Assembly: GCA_964436865.1 (NCBI GenBank)
Contig: CAYTFK010000160.1
Span: 1 to 15,422, forward strand
Source: JAXGPP01 sp964436865
GTDB taxonomy: Bacteria > Planctomycetota > Planctomycetia > Pirellulales > Thermoguttaceae
Length of the DNA: 15,422 nucleotides
Direction of reading: 5' to 3'
The number at the start of each line of letters is the position of its first letter. The stretch's first letter is position 1. The notes beneath the pieces are model-generated. The model was not told the DNA's origin and ran no database searches. It saw only the letters and a list, made by a program, of their open reading frames with translations. Shown piece by piece: positions 13,416-15,422 of the stretch. Made by a program: the position numbers and the translations under genes.

Positions 13416-14366
13416 TCAGAACAGGCGGCGCTGGAAGGGGCGGCCGAGAGGTCGGGCGTCGTAGCCGGCATGGCGGAGGTCGTCGACGAACGCCTCGGGG
13501 CCGTGGGTGCAGTAGATCACGCTCGCATCAACGCGGCGCACCGCTTCCAGCAGTTCGTCGTAGTCGGCGTGGTCGGAGATGGCTACGGCGTGATCGACGC
13601 GGAGGCGGCGGCGAGTGCGGGGGTCGTGCGCCCAGCCGGTCACCGCGAAACGGACTTCGGGACGTTTGTCCAAGAGCCGGGGCGTGCCGGGCGGCACCAC
13701 CACGACGCAGTCGGGTTCGGGCTGGCCGCCATACAACCGGAAGTCGCCGAGCGGCACGCCGAGCCGCTCGTAGATCCGGCTGACTTCAAACGCCCAACGA
13801 TGCTGGAGCACGCGAAAGCCGGCATCGGTCAACAGTCGAGTGATCTCCTGCGACTTGCCCAGGGCGTAGGCCTCGACGACCGGCGTGGACCCGGACTGCA
13901 ATACCGCGCGGATCTGATCGACGAGTTGCGGCAACACCTCGGCCCGCGGCGGCAGCCGGAAGTTCGGCCGCCCGTAGGTGCTCTCGATGATCAGGATATC
14001 GGCATGCGGCAACTCGGCCGGTTCGGCGGTGAGCGATTCGCCGAGCCTGAAATCGCCCGTGTAGAGAAGGCTTTGCCCCTGGTCTTCGGCCAGCAGCATT
14101 GCCGAGCCGAGGCAGTGTCCGGCCGGGTAGGTCGTGAGCCGCAATCCGCCCCACTCAATCGTCTGGCGATAGGGCAGTTCTCGCGTGCGGCGCGGGCCGA
14201 GGCGGGCCTGGTAGAGGGCGGCGGTGGCGGGGGTGCAGAGGGCGAATTCGTGCCGCGCCATGTGGTCGATATGGGCATGCGATATGAATGCCCGTGCCTG
14301 CCGACGCGAGAAATCGATCGCCAGGTCGGCCTTGGCAAGCTTCAGCCCGTTATCCCAGTAGAACAC
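13416..14366 (-). CDS. MBL-fold exonuclease-like protein (Ysh1/CPSF-type family)
   Basis: This 316-residue metallo-beta-lactamase-fold protein carries the metal site of nucleic-acid hydrolases: HAHIDH (30-35), GHCLGSAM (83-90) and TGDF (103-106). A shortened beta-CASP-like region has EST-YG (E128), SDHADY (264-269, H266) and THGP (287-290, H288). This matches bacterial relatives of the mRNA 3'-processing nucleases (COG1236 type) and the ligase-associated DNA exonucleases. A 3'-exo- or endonuclease acting on RNA or DNA is likely; the substrate cannot be read from sequence. No DNA ligase gene is seen nearby. GTG at 14366 is the only start after the in-frame TGA at 14381-14379, which is also the stop of the upstream GNAT gene. 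The 12-base gap implies cotranscription and translational coupling. Confidence 0.88.
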   Translation of the reverse strand: MFYWDNGLKLAKADLAIDFSRRQARAFISHAHIDHMARHEFALCTPATAALYQARLGPRRTRELPYRQTIEWGGLRLTTYPAGHCLGSAMLLAEDQGQSLLYTGDFRLGESLTAEPAELPHADILIIESTYGRPNFRLPPRAEVLPQLVDQIRAVLQSGSTPVVEAYALGKSQEITRLLTDAGFRVLQHRWAFEVSRIYERLGVPLGDFRLYGGQPEPDCVVVVPPGTPRLLDKRPEVRFAVTGWAHDPRTRRRLRVDHAVAISDHADYDELLEAVRRVDASVIYCTHGPEAFVDDLRHAGYDARPLGRPFQRRLF

Positions 14367-14378
14367 CGTCGAGGCCCG

Positions 14379-15362
14379 TCATGGCTGAGGCCGCTGCCGG
14401 GCAGCCGGATCGACGTGCTTGGCAAATACCGTTCCCTCGCCAATCTGAACCAGGCCCAGTTTGCGCAACAGTTGCACCACCCCGGGGCTGGAGACGGGCG
14501 CATGCGTCTCAATGCCCGTGATGCCGATCTCCAGCAGGCGGCGGAAGGACTCGCCGAGGAGAAAGGTGCCCACGCCCTTCCGCTGCAGAGAAGGGTCGAC
14601 CGCGACATCCATCAGTCCGGCGGCGCGACTGGTGGGGGCCGACGGTCCGCGGTCGATATCGTGAAACGTGGCCGAGGCAACGGCATGGGCCGCGCCGCGG
14701 GGTTTGACCTCGAAGCGAGTGACATCGAGGTTGCAGGTGAGGGATGCCTCCCACCAGTCGCGCGGGGCCGGGTCGGGCTTCATTTCGACGATCATCTGCC
14801 GGCGCAACTGCACCTGCTGGCGATCGACCGTGGGCCGAAAGCTCGCCAGGTCGCGGCGGAAGACGAGCGTGCGGTCGACTTCGTCATAGCCGTGGGTTCG
14901 ATAGAGTTGCTGGCCGATCGTGTCGGAGTCGAGCACACCGGGGGATTGGGTGGCGCCGTAAAGCCCGAAATAGAAGGGATTAAGCGCAGCGTGCGGCCCG
15001 CCGTAGAGGACGGTCGCCCCGCGATCGAGCAGGTAGGCTTCCGTATGCTGCAGGAGTTCGGCCGCCACCGCAGCCTCGTCACCGCCAGGTCGAACCATGA
15101 CCACGCAGGTGATTCCCTCGCGCGATCCGGCGGCCGTTCGGGCGGAGTTGGGACCGAATCCGGCGTGGGCAAACCCCACCGGACGCTCGTCGTCCAACGC
15201 CAGGACCAATCCCTTGGGCTCAAAATAGAGCTTGCCGAGCACAAACTGCTCGAGAAGTTCCACCGACATCGGTTGGCGCAGTCCACGTTGCCCAGCCCGG
15301 GTCTGCCAGAGGTCTGCCAAGAGAGGTGGGTCAGTGTTGGAGAAACGACGGAGACGAAGCAT
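14379..15362 (-). CDS. Double-GNAT-domain N-acetyltransferase
   Basis: This 327-residue protein appears to hold two GNAT folds, an arrangement known from mycothiol synthase-type enzymes. The C-terminal domain has a good acetyl-CoA motif, LMDVAVDPSLQRKGVGTFLL (250-269), with the Q-R-K-G-V-G loop. The N-terminal domain (about 1-170) has the opening LRLRRFSNTDPPLLADLW but a degenerate loop (VMVRPGGDEAAVAAELL), so it is probably structural or substrate-binding. The acceptor is unknown. The ATG at 15362 has no Shine-Dalgarno site; the bases before it are pyrimidine-rich, and a consensus -10 lies about 36 bases upstream. The short leader may be read without Shine-Dalgarno pairing. The MBL gene follows after 12 bases, making a two-gene operon. 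Confidence 0.85.
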   Translation of the reverse strand: MLRLRRFSNTDPPLLADLWQTRAGQRGLRQPMSVELLEQFVLGKLYFEPKGLVLALDDERPVGFAHAGFGPNSARTAAGSREGITCVVMVRPGGDEAAVAAELLQHTEAYLLDRGATVLYGGPHAALNPFYFGLYGATQSPGVLDSDTIGQQLYRTHGYDEVDRTLVFRRDLASFRPTVDRQQVQLRRQMIVEMKPDPAPRDWWEASLTCNLDVTRFEVKPRGAAHAVASATFHDIDRGPSAPTSRAAGLMDVAVDPSLQRKGVGTFLLGESFRRLLEIGITGIETHAPVSSPGVVQLLRKLGLVQIGEGTVFAKHVDPAARQRPQP

Positions 15363-15397
15363 CAGGGAGGGGGGGCCAGACGGGGGTGGTTTCCGCC

Positions 15398-15403
15398 ATT
15401 ATA
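15398..15403 (-). promoter_or_regulatory. Perfect -10 element of the GNAT-MBL operon
   Basis: TATAAT on the minus strand matches the consensus exactly. The -35 would fall at or just beyond the right edge of the window (about 15421-15426) and cannot be judged. The predicted start near 15391 gives a leader of only about 28 bases. Confidence 0.55.
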
Positions 15404-15421
15404 TTGGCGTTTGCCGTGAAA
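15403..15421. repeat. Copy 2 of the 19-base near-identical element (copy 1 at 4013-4031)
   Basis: It matches 4013-4031 at 18 of 19 positions. Here it lies between the -10 and the expected -35 of the GNAT operon promoter, with the GGCGTTTGCC core at 15406-15415. Confidence 0.4.
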
Positions 15422-15422
15422 G

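Noticed and set aside
15331..15399. A 22-codon leader reading frame upstream of the GNAT gene
   Set aside because: Its ATG lies within the TATAAT -10 element, so it would not be on the transcript.
13266..15419. A 717-codon open frame on the plus strand
   Set aside because: It is antisense to the MBL and GNAT genes, both with diagnostic motifs. No ribosome binding site or recognisable domain.
1..15422. tRNA, rRNA, CRISPR, insertion sequence, prophage or toxin-antitoxin genes
   Set aside because: I looked in the intergenic regions and the plausible frames and saw no cloverleaf, spaced repeat array, transposase or integrase motif.

Overview
This is a GC-rich bacterial window. It most probably comes from a planctomycete (Pirellulales-like) chromosome. 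That assignment rests on gene style, not on a marker gene: a secreted PQQ-type beta-propeller opening with a WPGWRG motif, a Tat-exported ThuA-domain protein, several secreted proteins of unknown function, and long GC-driven antisense reading frames. I found no rRNA, tRNA, CRISPR array, insertion sequence or phage gene. It reads as ordinary chromosomal housekeeping DNA mixed with lineage-specific genes.

Layout. From 1 to 5383 five genes run leftward: a secreted family of unknown function (4511-5383), ribosomal protein L27 (rpmA, 4212-4463), the ribosome-assembly GTPase Obg (obgE, 3016-4014), type III pantothenate kinase (coaX, 2134-2916) and a large secreted protein resembling a glycoside hydrolase that runs off the left edge (1-2044). 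A divergent promoter region at 5384-5625 separates this block from a rightward PQQ-like beta-propeller gene (5626-6879). That gene meets der (EngA GTPase, 6880-8268, leftward) end to end with no spacer. Next come a rightward family 4 uracil-DNA glycosylase (8604-9494), a 585-base gap with a strong leftward promoter and a large stem-loop, and a rightward 713-residue protein with a SEC-C-like N terminus (10080-12221). A perfect inverted repeat (12283-12315) separates it from a leftward ThuA-domain gene (12337-13203). The right end is a two-gene leftward operon: a double-GNAT acetyltransferase (14379-15362) and an MBL-fold exonuclease-like protein (13416-14366).

How the genes work together. L27 and Obg are the classic ribosome-maturation pair, and Der is a second 50S-assembly GTPase, so translation machinery is well represented. 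CoaX supplies the first step of coenzyme A synthesis. The uracil-DNA glycosylase is a base-excision repair enzyme. The secreted and Tat-exported proteins (glycosidase-like, PQQ propeller, ThuA) fit the polysaccharide-degrading lifestyle common in planctomycetes, but nothing here shows that they form one pathway.

Regulatory signals are unusually legible. Several intergenic regions carry -10 elements of the form TATACT, TATTAT, TACAAT or TATAAT, often 18 bases from a TTG-starting -35 element. I see no convincing new multi-gene defence or mobile system. The best leads are the short leftward transcript predicted at about 9491-9755, the variant SEC-C protein with a C-terminal LW-P repeat, the secreted protein sitting where rplU usually precedes rpmA, and the structured leader at 9911-9997.
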